From an uncultured Alphaproteobacteria bacterium (lineage in GTDB: Bacteria > Pseudomonadota > Alphaproteobacteria > Puniceispirillales > Puniceispirillaceae): 5,386 nucleotides of DNA. Positions 1-5,386 of the stretch are shown here, one piece after another (the stretch's first letter is position 1; every line of letters begins with the position of its first letter). Below the pieces are notes generated by a model, which was given only the letters and a program-made list of their open reading frames with translations, had not been told where the DNA came from and did not search any database. The stretch is from positions 1 through 5,386 of the forward strand of contig CAJWDO010000132.1 of NCBI GenBank assembly GCA_913031555.1, in the 5' to 3' direction. The position numbers were made by a program, and so were the translations under genes.

Positions 1-1582
1 CCGTGTGCCGTTCCATATATTCCGACATGTCAAAGCGCATCAGCTTGATGCCAAGTGCCTCGGCAAGCTGGCGCGCTGCCTCGGTCTTGCCAACGCCTGT
101 CGGCCCCGAAAACAGGTAATTGCCAACCGGCTTTTCCGGCTCACGCAACCCGGCACGGGCAAGCTTGATGGCCGAGGCCAGCGCCGTGATAGCTTCATCC
201 TGACCGAAGACAAGACGTTTCATATCATCTTCCAGCGATGCCAGTGCCACCTTGTCGTCGCGGCTGACATGCTTTGGTGGGATCCGGGCCATGGTGGCGA
301 TCGTCGCCTCGATTTCCTTCTGACCGACGGTCGCCTTGCGACGCGATGGCGGCAGCAGGTTCTGCGCCGCGGCCGCCTCATCGATCACGTCGATGGCCTT
401 GTCCGGCAGTTTGCGGTCATTGATGTAGCGGGCCGACAGATCGACCGCCGTTTTCAGCGCCGCACTGGTAAAGCGGATCTTGTGATGTTCTTCATAGCGG
501 CTTTTCAGACCGGCCAGAATCTTGATCGTGTCAGCCACTGTCGGCTCCATCACGTCGATTTTCTGGAAGCGGCGCACAAGCGCGCGGTCCTTTTCAAAAT
601 ACCCGCGATATTCCTTGTAGGTCGTCGACCCGATACAGCGGAGCGTGCCTTCCTGGAGCGCCGGCTTCAGCAGGTTGGACGCATCCATGGCACCGCCCGA
701 TGTCGCACCGGCACCGATCACCGTATGGATTTCATCGATGAACAGGATGGCGTTGTCATCATCCTGCACCGCCTTCACCACCGCCTTCAGACGTTCCTCG
801 AAGTCACCGCGATAGCGTGTTCCAGCCAGCAACTGGCCCATATCAAGGGCATAGATGACCGCGTTGGACAGCACATCGGGCACCTCGCCATTATGGATAC
901 GAAGGGCCAGCCCCTCGGCGATGGCCGTCTTTCCAACGCCCGGGTCACCGACATAGAGCGGATTGTTCTTGGTCCGGCGGCACAGCACCTGAATGGTTCG
1001 GTCAACCTCACGTTCACGCCCAATCAGCGGATCGATACGTCCTGCCGATGCCTTTAAGATGAGATCGACCGCATACAGGCTGAGCGGATCCTGACCTCCG
1101 GTCTCACCACCTTCAGACTCTTTTGATTCCTGAGTGTCGCGGTCACCATTGGTCTCGGCGCCATGGCTGATATAGGTGACAGCATCCAGACGCGTCATGT
1201 TCATCGATTTCAGGAACCACACAGCGTGGCTCTCGCGCTCGGAGAAGATCGCCACCAGAACATTGGCACCGGTCGCCACCTCACGCCCGGATGACTGGGT
1301 ATGGATGATGGCGCGCTGGATAACGCGCTGGAAACTGGCGGTTGGTTGCACATCGGCCTGGCCGCTCGCGCTGACAATCGAGGCAAGCTCGTTCTCGATG
1401 AAATCAGCAAGGCGCGTCCGCAATTCATCAATATCGACATTACATGCCGACAGCACCTCCAGCGCGTCGCTGTCCTCGGTAAGCGCGAACAGCAGATGCT
1501 CCAGCGTGGCAAATTCATGGCCGTGAGACGTGGCCGTGCTCATCGCCCGGCGCAGTGTTTCCTCAAGCTCGCGTGACAGCAT
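1..1582 (-). CDS. clpA: ClpA, ATP-dependent Clp protease ATP-binding subunit (3' end outside window)
   Basis: AAA+ unfoldase that forms a hexamer on ClpP and threads substrates into the protease chamber in the cytoplasm. The frame is open from the ATG at 1582 to the window edge, giving 527 residues of a family usually about 750-770 long. The N-domain (about 1-145, two Clp_N repeats, starts MLSRELEETL) is the docking site for ClpS. An acidic, Gly-rich linker follows (about 150-165). AAA module 1 has Walker A GDPGVGKT (212-219, Lys218), Walker B ILFIDEIH (279-286, Asp283/Glu284) and an Arg-finger region DRALVRRFQKI. AAA module 2 begins with Walker A GPTGVGKT (493-500, Lys499) and is cut soon after, at SEYMERHT. 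The ATG is chosen because AAGGA (1592-1596 on the minus strand) lies 9 nt upstream, inside the end of clpS. Only 5 bp separate the clpS stop from this start, so the two are almost certainly one operon. ClpA rather than ClpB or ClpC: adjacent clpS, and no long middle coiled coil between the AAA modules. Confidence 0.98.
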   Translation of the reverse strand, partial: MLSRELEETLRRAMSTATSHGHEFATLEHLLFALTEDSDALEVLSACNVDIDELRTRLADFIENELASIVSASGQADVQPTASFQRVIQRAIIHTQSSGREVATGANVLVAIFSERESHAVWFLKSMNMTRLDAVTYISHGAETNGDRDTQESKESEGGETGGQDPLSLYAVDLILKASAGRIDPLIGREREVDRTIQVLCRRTKNNPLYVGDPGVGKTAIAEGLALRIHNGEVPDVLSNAVIYALDMGQLLAGTRYRGDFEERLKAVVKAVQDDDNAILFIDEIHTVIGAGATSGGAMDASNLLKPALQEGTLRCIGSTTYKEYRGYFEKDRALVRRFQKIDVMEPTVADTIKILAGLKSRYEEHHKIRFTSAALKTAVDLSARYINDRKLPDKAIDVIDEAAAAQNLLPPSRRKATVGQKEIEATIATMARIPPKHVSRDDKVALASLEDDMKRLVFGQDEAITALASAIKLARAGLREPEKPVGNYLFSGPTGVGKTEAARQLAEALGIKLMRFDMSEYMERHT

Positions 1583-1587
1583 CTCGG

Positions 1588-1911
1588 CTATTCCTTTTCA
1601 ATCTGAAGCTGAAGCGGATGTTCGTTCTGACGGGCGTAGTCCATGACCTGCGTGGCCTTCGCCTCGGCGACCTCATAGCTGTAGACACCACATATGCCGA
1701 CACCGCGTTGGTGGACATTCAGCATGATGGCGGTGGCCTGCGAGTCTGACATGTTGAAGAAGCGTTGCAGCACATAGACGACGAATTCCATCGGCGTGTA
1801 ATCATCATTCAGCATGATGACCTTGTACATCGATGGCTTCTTTGTCCGCTGGCGCGTCTCGAGGATGACCTGCGACTGGCCACCATCCTTGTCTGTATCT
1901 CTGTCTGTCAT
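1588..1911 (-). CDS. clpS: ClpS, ATP-dependent Clp protease adaptor (N-degron recognin)
   Basis: Cytoplasmic adaptor that binds proteins with bulky hydrophobic N-terminal residues and delivers them to the ClpA N-domain for ClpAP degradation. Length 107 residues, normal for the family. An acidic, disordered N-terminal tail (about 1-25, starting MTDRDTDKDGG) precedes the core at PSMYKVIMLNDDYTPMEFV (26-44). N-degron pocket residues expected from E. coli and Caulobacter ClpS are present: Asn35, Asp36/Asp37, Met41 and His67 (in LNVHQRG). The C-terminal segment GICGVYSYEVAE and the ending ARQNEHPLQLQIEKE are typical of proteobacterial ClpS. The ATG at 1911 is the first ATG, GTG or TTG after an in-frame TGA at 1999-2001. 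No well-spaced Shine-Dalgarno is seen: the nearest AGG lies only 2 nt from the ATG, within a repeat. clpA follows after 5 bp. Confidence 0.98.
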   Translation of the reverse strand: MTDRDTDKDGGQSQVILETRQRTKKPSMYKVIMLNDDYTPMEFVVYVLQRFFNMSDSQATAIMLNVHQRGVGICGVYSYEVAEAKATQVMDYARQNEHPLQLQIEKE

Positions 1912-1912
1912 T

Positions 1913-1949
1913 GCCTGTCTTGTGTCGCCTGTCTTTTGTCGCCTGTCTT
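1913..1949 (-). repeat. 14-bp-period tandem repeat in the clpS leader
   Basis: The 9-mer AAGACAGGC (clpS strand) occurs three times at an exact 14-bp period: plus-strand positions 1941-1949, 1927-1935 and 1913-1921. The last copy ends 1 nt before the clpS ATG. The two upstream copies extend as AAGACAGGCGACA, differing only at the 14th base. Related GACAGACA and ACAGACA words continue into the first codons of clpS. The mRNA leader is therefore purine-rich with few pairing options. Any ribosome-binding sequence for clpS must lie inside the repeat. Function is unknown. Slippage-prone leader DNA or a translation-enhancing unstructured leader are both possible. Confidence 0.75.
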
Positions 1950-2001
1950 CAGAATTACCTAATATTTGATCTGCCTTGGTCCGTCCCGTTATGGACGTTC
2001 A

Positions 2002-2027
2002 GATATTGTTCTTGAAATAACCATCAA
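2002..2027 (-). promoter_or_regulatory. Weak candidate promoter for clpS-clpA
   Basis: On the minus strand TTGATGG (2021-2027) is separated by 11 bp from ACAATATC (2002-2009). This partly fits the alphaproteobacterial housekeeping pattern TTGACGS-N10-14-GCTANAWC: 5 of 7 in the upstream box, and 6 of 8 (counting the free N) in the downstream box. Transcription would start near 1995, giving a leader of about 84 nt that includes the 14-bp repeat. No convincing heat-shock sigma-32 element was seen. The match is loose and unsupported by conservation. Confidence 0.35.
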
Positions 2028-2094
2028 AAGCAACCTGCCGGCACCGCCAAACTGCGGCGATCACTGTTGTCTCACCAACCGATATTGGCGGTCA

Positions 2095-2122
2095 GCGCCA
2101 GCTTCGAAAGGGGCGTTGGCGC
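2095..2122. other. Inverted repeat in the divergent intergenic region
   Basis: GCGCCAGC (2095-2102) pairs with GTTGGCGC (2115-2122), giving an 8-bp stem with one G-T wobble and a 12-nt loop. On the plus strand it is followed by six A, not T, so it is not a terminator in that direction. On the minus strand it is preceded, not followed, by the T-run. It could be an operator half-site pair or a leftover structure. It lies about 90-120 bp upstream of the predicted carboxypeptidase transcription start. Confidence 0.35.
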
Positions 2123-2167
2123 AAAAAAGATGACAATGCGTCAAAAAGGGGCAGTGATCTGCAAAAA
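2123..2167 (+). promoter_or_regulatory. Helically phased A-tracts (likely bent DNA) upstream of the carboxypeptidase promoter
   Basis: Three A-tracts, 2123-2128 (A6), 2143-2147 (A5) and 2163-2167 (A5), are centred about 19.5-20 bp apart, close to two helical turns. Each is preceded by GC or TC and followed by G. The last ends 14 bp upstream of the predicted -35 box, so the tracts sit near -50, -70 and -90 relative to the predicted start. Phased A-tracts are known to bend DNA and can bind nucleoid proteins or RNA polymerase alpha subunits. That role here is inferred from position and spacing only. Confidence 0.5.
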
Positions 2168-2181
2168 GGCCATAAGCAAGG

Positions 2182-2209
2182 TTGAAGAAATGACTAATAA
2201 CACTATGAT
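2182..2209 (+). promoter_or_regulatory. Sigma-70-type promoter for the D,D-carboxypeptidase gene
   Basis: The -35 box TTGAAG (2182-2187, 4 of 6 to TTGACA) and the -10 box TATGAT (2204-2209, 5 of 6 to TATAAT) are separated by 16 bp in a locally AT-rich stretch. Predicted transcription start is about 2216. This leaves a leader of about 40 nt holding the GGAG ribosome-binding site at 2243-2246. It is the best promoter match in the intergenic region. Confidence 0.6.
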
Positions 2210-2255
2210 TGGGACCACTGCGGTGTGCTGGACACTATATCTGGAGCCCTGATCG

Positions 2256-3605
2256 ATGCTGTGTAGCGTCACGACCGTCCTTCCGATGCTCGTCAATCGA
2301 CGTCACCGTTTCCGGTCCCTTGTTCCTGTCTTTCGTTTGTTCGCGATCTGTCTGAGTTGCATTGCGCTACTCGGCGCCACTGCGCCGCAGGCGCTGGCCG
2401 CCAAATATGCCGCCATCGTGATTGAGGAAACCACTGGTCAGGTGCTGTTTGCGCGCAATGCCGACAAGGCGCGCTATCCGGCATCCTTGACCAAGATCAT
2501 GACGCTCTATCTGCTGTTCGAAGAACTGGAATCCGGACGCGTCTCGATGTCGACGAGGATGCCTGTATCACGCGTCGCGGCAAGCCGTTCACCCTCCAAA
2601 CTCTATCTTCGCAAGGGCCAGAGCATCTCGGTCAAGGACGCCATCTTCGCGCTGATCACGAAATCGGCCAATGACGTCGCCACGGTGGTGTCTGAGCAGC
2701 TTTCAGGAACCGAGCGTGAATTCGGCAAGCGGATGACACGCAAGGCGCGCGCCCTCGGCATGACCCGCACCACCTTCCGCAACGCCTCCGGCCTGCCAAA
2801 CCGCCAGCAGCGGTCAACCGCGCGCGACATGGCGCGCCTCGCCATCGCCATCAGACGCGACTTTCCGCAATATTTCGATCTTTTCTCGACCACTTCATTC
2901 CGCTGGAAGGGACAGAGATTCAACAATCACAACAAGCTTCTGACAAAATATTCAGGAACGGACGGCATCAAGACAGGCTACATCAATGCCTCGGGTTTCA
3001 ACCTTGTGGCGACCGTTGAACGCGCCGGCGTCAGACTTATCGGTGTGGTCTTTGGCGGGCGCACGGGCCGAACACGCGATGCCCATATGGTTGAAATTCT
3101 CGATAAGTCCTTCAAGAGGGTAAATCCAGCCGATATTCGTACGCAACTGACCCCGGTGCGTGCCCGCGCTGCCACGGCACTGCCGAAAACGCTGCCGGTG
3201 CCACCACCGGTGCCCGGCGCGCTGCCCGTGGCACCGCCGCCCCGACGCGTCAAACATGCAAGCATCGATGTCGCGCTGGCCGGCGAGTCAGCCTATCTGG
3301 AAGGCCTGCCACCGTCACCCGATGTGACGCTCACCGCAGGCCCGATGCAATGGAGCGTGCAGATCGGCAGCTTTGCGAAGCGCGCCAACGCGCACAAGGC
3401 CGCCGCGCAGGCACGCCGCGCCACCGACGGCGTTCTGGCCGCGACTCCGGCCCGTCTGACAATGGTCACGCGCGGCAGCATCCCGCTCTGGCGAGTCCGC
3501 TTCCACAATCTTGATGAGACACAGGCCAGATCGGCCTGTGCGGCGCTGTTTGCCAAGGGACGCCCCTGCATGGCGATCGCCGAGGAAAAGCGACAATCCG
3601 GCTAG
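2256..3605 (+). CDS. Exported D-alanyl-D-alanine carboxypeptidase (peptidase S11) with C-terminal SPOR domain
   Basis: Penicillin-binding-protein-type serine enzyme that removes the terminal D-Ala from peptidoglycan pentapeptides in the periplasm (DacA/DacF class). 449 residues. A signal peptide has a basic stretch RRHRFR (15-20), a hydrophobic core (about 28-41) and a likely cleavage after ALA (46-48). The S11 domain (about 49-275) has all three active-site motifs: SLTK (77-80, nucleophile Ser77, Lys80), SAN (137-139) and KTG (239-241). A Pro/Ala-rich linker (about 300-330) leads to a SPOR domain (about 364-440, starting MQWSVQIGSFAKR), a fold that binds denuded glycan strands and often marks division sites. 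The SPOR domain takes the place of the usual PBP5 C-terminal domain. Cys428 and Cys438 are the only cysteines in the mature protein. The ATG at 2256 is chosen because GGAG (2243-2246) lies 9 nt upstream. Met11 also leaves a workable signal peptide but has no visible ribosome-binding site. Confidence 0.96.
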   Translation: MLCSVTTVLPMLVNRRHRFRSLVPVFRLFAICLSCIALLGATAPQALAAKYAAIVIEETTGQVLFARNADKARYPASLTKIMTLYLLFEELESGRVSMSTRMPVSRVAASRSPSKLYLRKGQSISVKDAIFALITKSANDVATVVSEQLSGTEREFGKRMTRKARALGMTRTTFRNASGLPNRQQRSTARDMARLAIAIRRDFPQYFDLFSTTSFRWKGQRFNNHNKLLTKYSGTDGIKTGYINASGFNLVATVERAGVRLIGVVFGGRTGRTRDAHMVEILDKSFKRVNPADIRTQLTPVRARAATALPKTLPVPPPVPGALPVAPPPRRVKHASIDVALAGESAYLEGLPPSPDVTLTAGPMQWSVQIGSFAKRANAHKAAAQARRATDGVLAATPARLTMVTRGSIPLWRVRFHNLDETQARSACAALFAKGRPCMAIAEEKRQSG

Positions 3606-3612
3606 GCACCAA

Positions 3613-3648
3613 TATGGCGATAGGCCGACCCGAAGCCGGCCAGCTATA
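3613..3648. terminator. Imperfect hairpin between the convergent carboxypeptidase and GFA genes
   Basis: TATGGC (3613-3618) pairs with GCTATA (3643-3648), with one G-T. Inside it GGCCG (3623-3627) pairs with CGGCC (3637-3641) around a 9-nt loop. The two stems are joined by an asymmetric internal loop. It fills most of the 49 bp between two converging stop codons, so a bidirectional transcription stop is plausible. Neither side has a T-run, so it is not a canonical intrinsic terminator. Confidence 0.3.
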
Positions 3649-3654
3649 AGCCGA

Positions 3655-4077
3655 TCATGGATAGGTCTTGTCGAGATCCGGAAGATTGGCGCCAATCGGC
3701 CCCCATGTTGGGTGCGAGCTGGCATATATCTGCCCCGACACCGTCAGCATGTCACTGCAATCGAAGGCACCGGGCGCAATGCTGATCAGGGGAAGATCAT
3801 TCCGGCGATAGAACATCTGTGATCCACAGCTGTTTCAAAAGCCGCACTCGGCCCAGTCGGAGCTGCTATACCAGCGAAGTCCGGACCCCGTCAGCAGGAT
3901 GAAATTCTCTGCCTGAACCGCCGAGGCGCGCCAGCTTGCGCCGGTCAGTTTCAGACAATCCGAACAATGGCAGATCAGGATCTGGCGTGGTGGCCCGGTG
4001 GCACGAAAACGAATATCCCCACAATGGCAGCCCCCGTCAAAGCTCTGCCCCTCGGTCCCGGCAACCGGCCTGTCCAT
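3655..4077 (-). CDS. GFA-family (glutathione-dependent formaldehyde-activating enzyme-like) protein with in-frame TGA at codon 81: candidate selenoprotein or nonsense-interrupted gene
   Basis: Small cytoplasmic zinc-fold protein of the Gfa/CENP-V family. Members bind glutathione or related thiols, and the substrate here is unknown. The ATG at 4077 has a strong GGAGG (4084-4088) 6 nt upstream. The first 80 codons give GGCHCGDIRF (15-24; Cys17, Cys19) and CHCSDCLKLTGA (36-47; Cys36, Cys38, Cys41), then WAECGF (75-80). TGA follows at 3835-3837. Reading on in the same frame gives NSCGSQMFYRRNDLPL (82-97; Cys84) and family-like sequence to a second TGA at 3655-3657. The total is 140 codons, a normal family length. 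Codon 81 is where the family has the first Cys of FCxxCG, a zinc ligand. Stopping at codon 80 would remove that motif and the C-terminal half of the fold. No frameshift is needed to join the halves. Explanations are selenocysteine insertion, or a single-base TGC/TGT to TGA mutation or sequencing error. Family identity is secure and product status is open. Confidence 0.82.
3812..3837 (-). promoter_or_regulatory. In-frame TGA followed at once by a hairpin (possible SECIS-like element)
   Basis: On the minus strand the TGA (3837-3835) is followed directly by a hairpin spanning 3834-3812. AACA pairs with TGTT, there is one G-A mismatch, and CTGTG pairs with CACAG around a GAT loop. That is nine Watson-Crick pairs and one mismatch. 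Bacterial SECIS elements are stem-loops just 3' of the UGA with a G near the start of the apical loop, which is met here (G is the first loop base). The apical loop is only 11-13 nt from the UGA, nearer than the roughly 18-22 nt of E. coli fdhF. A second small hairpin, GGAA-TGATC-TTCC (3803-3791), puts its loop 36-40 nt downstream but has only 4 bp. SECIS function is inference. Confidence 0.35.
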
Positions 4078-4137
4078 GACATCCCCTCCACAGCTTTGTC
4101 ACGGTCAGCTTACACAGATAACAGGCCACCAAAAGCG

Positions 4138-5385
4138 CTATCTGAAATCCCGGCTTCGCATGCGTGTCCCACGCTGGTTATGCGCCGCATCCTCATCGAG
4201 GTGGCGAAGATAGCCATTCAGATTGAACAGCGAATCGGCGATGAAATGCAGCACTGCCTTTTCGCGCTGGATACGCCCGACGACACCCAGAATCTGTGAG
4301 CGCAGCATCGGGTCGCGATAGGTTTCGGTCAGCTTTGACCAAATGATCACATTCAGCGAATGCAGCCCGTCCTCCAGCGTCAGGAACACCGTCCCGCCGG
4401 CGGTGCCGGGACGCTGGCGCATTGTCACCAGTCCGGCAAGCCGTAACCGCTGACCGTCACGCGCCTCATGCGCCACTGCGCAGGTCTGCCAGCCATTGGC
4501 GGCAAGGGGGTGTTCCAGCAACCGCACCGGATGCGCCTTCAGTGACAGTCCTAGGCTGCGGTAATCGGCGGCCACCTCCTCACCGGGGCGCGCACGCAGC
4601 AGAGTGACAGGCGGTTCAGTGCCGGCAAGGTCATGATGCCGGCGGCTGGCATGCGCGAATAGCGGCAGTTCCTGCCATCTCTGGCCAGCCAGTGCGCGCA
4701 TCTCCCACAGTGCCGTGCGACGGTCCAGACCGAGACTGCCAAACGCGTCGCCCTTCGCCAGCGCTTCGAGCGCCCGCGCCGAAATGTCGGCCCGCCGCAT
4801 GATATCGGACAGCCCGGCATAGGCAGGCGTGCGGCTGGCCGCGATCCGCGTGCCCTCCCCCTCGGCAAGCCCCTTGACCAGTCGCAGCCCCAGGCGCAGG
4901 GCGTGATGGCCCCGCCGGTTCTTCGGGTCGGTCTCGAGTGTGCTGTCCCAGTCGGAATGCCCAACATCGGCAGATCGCACCTCGATACCGCTTCGCCGCG
5001 CCTCGGCAACAAGCTGCGAGGGTGAGTAGAAGCCCATCGGCTGGGCGTTCAGCAGCGCGCAGATGAAAACATCGGGATAATGGTTCTTGATCCACGCCGA
5101 TACATAGACAAGCAACGCGAAGCTGGCGGCGTGTGATTCCGGAAATCCATAGGTGCCAAACCCTTCGATCTGACGGAAACAGCGTTCGGCGAATTCCGGG
5201 TCATAGCCGCGCTCGATCATGCCGTGGATCATCTTGTCGTGAAACTTGCCGACATCGCCATGTTTCTTGAAGGTGGCCATGCCACGGCGAAGCTGGTCCG
5301 CCTCGCTACCGTTAAAGCCGGCCCCGACAATGGCGATCTGCATCGCCTGTTCCTGGAACAGTGGCACGCCAAGTGTGCGCTCCAG
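4138..5385 (-). CDS. dnaE2: DnaE2 / ImuC, error-prone DNA polymerase III alpha-type subunit (C-terminal part; 5' end outside window)
   Basis: C-family polymerase that carries out damage-induced, mutagenic translesion synthesis, normally with ImuA and ImuB under LexA control. The frame is open from the window edge and ends at TAG (4138-4140), giving 415 residues of a protein usually about 1,000-1,100 long. The start, PHP domain and catalytic aspartates are outside the window. Visible in order: fingers-type sequence GVPLFQEQAMQIA (6-18); the DnaE2 signature region FGTYGFPESHAASFALLVYVSAW, then NAQPMGFYSPSQLV and HSDWD; a helix-hairpin-helix-type segment with LGLRLVKGL; an OB-fold (about 313-385, LAGLVTMRQRPG...VFLTLEDGLHSLNVIIW); and a tail ending SRDFR, like the SRDFH-type ending of DnaE2. 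The wording YGFPESHAASFALLVY separates it from replicative DnaE1 (YGFNKSHAAAYA-like). The GFA gene starts 60 bp downstream on the same strand with no clear terminator between. No LexA box can be judged here. Confidence 0.97.
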   Translation of the reverse strand: MERTLGVPLFQEQAMQIAIVGAGFNGSEADQLRRGMATFKKHGDVGKFHDKMIHGMIERGYDPEFAERCFRQIEGFGTYGFPESHAASFALLVYVSAWIKNHYPDVFICALLNAQPMGFYSPSQLVAEARRSGIEVRSADVGHSDWDSTLETDPKNRRGHHALRLGLRLVKGLAEGEGTRIAASRTPAYAGLSDIMRRADISARALEALAKGDAFGSLGLDRRTALWEMRALAGQRWQELPLFAHASRRHHDLAGTEPPVTLLRARPGEEVAADYRSLGLSLKAHPVRLLEHPLAANGWQTCAVAHEARDGQRLRLAGLVTMRQRPGTAGGTVFLTLEDGLHSLNVIIWSKLTETYRDPMLRSQILGVVGRIQREKAVLHFIADSLFNLNGYLRHLDEDAAHNQRGTRMRSRDFR

Positions 5386-5386
5386 A

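Noticed and set aside
5..1057. 350-codon open frame on the plus strand
   Set aside because: It lies wholly opposite clpA, whose minus-strand frame has all expected motifs. The plus-strand translation is Arg/His-rich, resembles no family I know, and is a codon-bias shadow.
2095..2128. Hairpin followed by an A-run taken as an intrinsic terminator
   Set aside because: A terminator needs a T-run after the stem on the transcribed strand. Here the run is A on the plus strand and lies on the wrong side for the minus strand.
2067..2252. 61-codon plus-strand frame just upstream of the carboxypeptidase
   Set aside because: It overlaps the A-tracts and the predicted promoter, has no ribosome-binding site and no recognisable sequence. 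It is best read as non-coding.
3511..3822. 103-codon plus-strand frame spanning the end of the carboxypeptidase and the GFA 3' half
   Set aside because: It overlaps two frames with clear family sequence (SPOR domain and GFA C-terminus) and has low-complexity, Arg-rich content.
3835..3837. TGA read as tryptophan (alternative genetic code)
   Set aside because: The family position is Cys, not Trp. The other genes use TGG for Trp, and the GFA frame itself ends with TGA, so code reassignment is not supported.
4551..5095. Two overlapping 150-codon minus-strand frames inside the dnaE2 region
   Set aside because: They are alternate frames of dnaE2. Their Arg/Ala/Pro-rich translations are typical of GC-rich shadow frames, and dnaE2 is continuous through the region.

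Overview
The window (about 58% GC by eye, not computed) holds five protein genes in a layout typical of a free-living alphaproteobacterium. The evidence is an adjacent clpS-clpA pair, an S11 D,D-carboxypeptidase fused to a C-terminal SPOR domain, and an error-prone polymerase of the DnaE2/ImuC type. I would guess a marine lineage of the SAR116 or Rhodospirillales kind, but that is inference only.

Layout. Positions 1-1911 (minus strand) carry clpS followed by the first 527 codons of clpA. These encode the N-degron adaptor and the AAA+ unfoldase it feeds, and they are spaced as one operon. Positions 1912-2255 are a 344-bp divergent intergenic region. It holds a good sigma-70-like promoter for the carboxypeptidase, three A-tracts spaced about 20 bp apart upstream of it, a hairpin, a weaker candidate promoter for clpS, and a 14-bp repeat that runs into the clpS start. 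Positions 2256-3605 (plus strand) encode the exported carboxypeptidase. It converges on a minus-strand block with only 49 bp between, where an imperfect hairpin lies. The minus-strand block contains the 3' part of dnaE2 (entering from 5386, ending at 4138) and, 60 bp downstream, a small GFA-family zinc/glutathione enzyme (4077 to 3655).

The most interesting point is in the GFA gene. Its apparent 80-codon reading frame stops at a TGA exactly where the family has the first Cys of its C-terminal CxxC zinc motif. The same frame then continues, with clear family sequence, for 59 more codons to a natural end at 140 codons. A hairpin of nine Watson-Crick pairs and one mismatch begins directly after the TGA. 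This is either a selenocysteine codon (UxxC replacing CxxC, so a possible GFA-type selenoprotein) or a recent nonsense mutation or sequencing error. The sequence alone cannot decide. The hairpin loop lies closer to the TGA than in classic bacterial SECIS elements, and no selenocysteine machinery is visible in the window.

Functionally the genes form three separate themes: regulated proteolysis (ClpS/ClpA), peptidoglycan maturation (carboxypeptidase-SPOR), and stress responses (translesion synthesis by DnaE2, plus a small-molecule detoxification-type enzyme). Only clpS-clpA, and possibly dnaE2-GFA, look co-transcribed.
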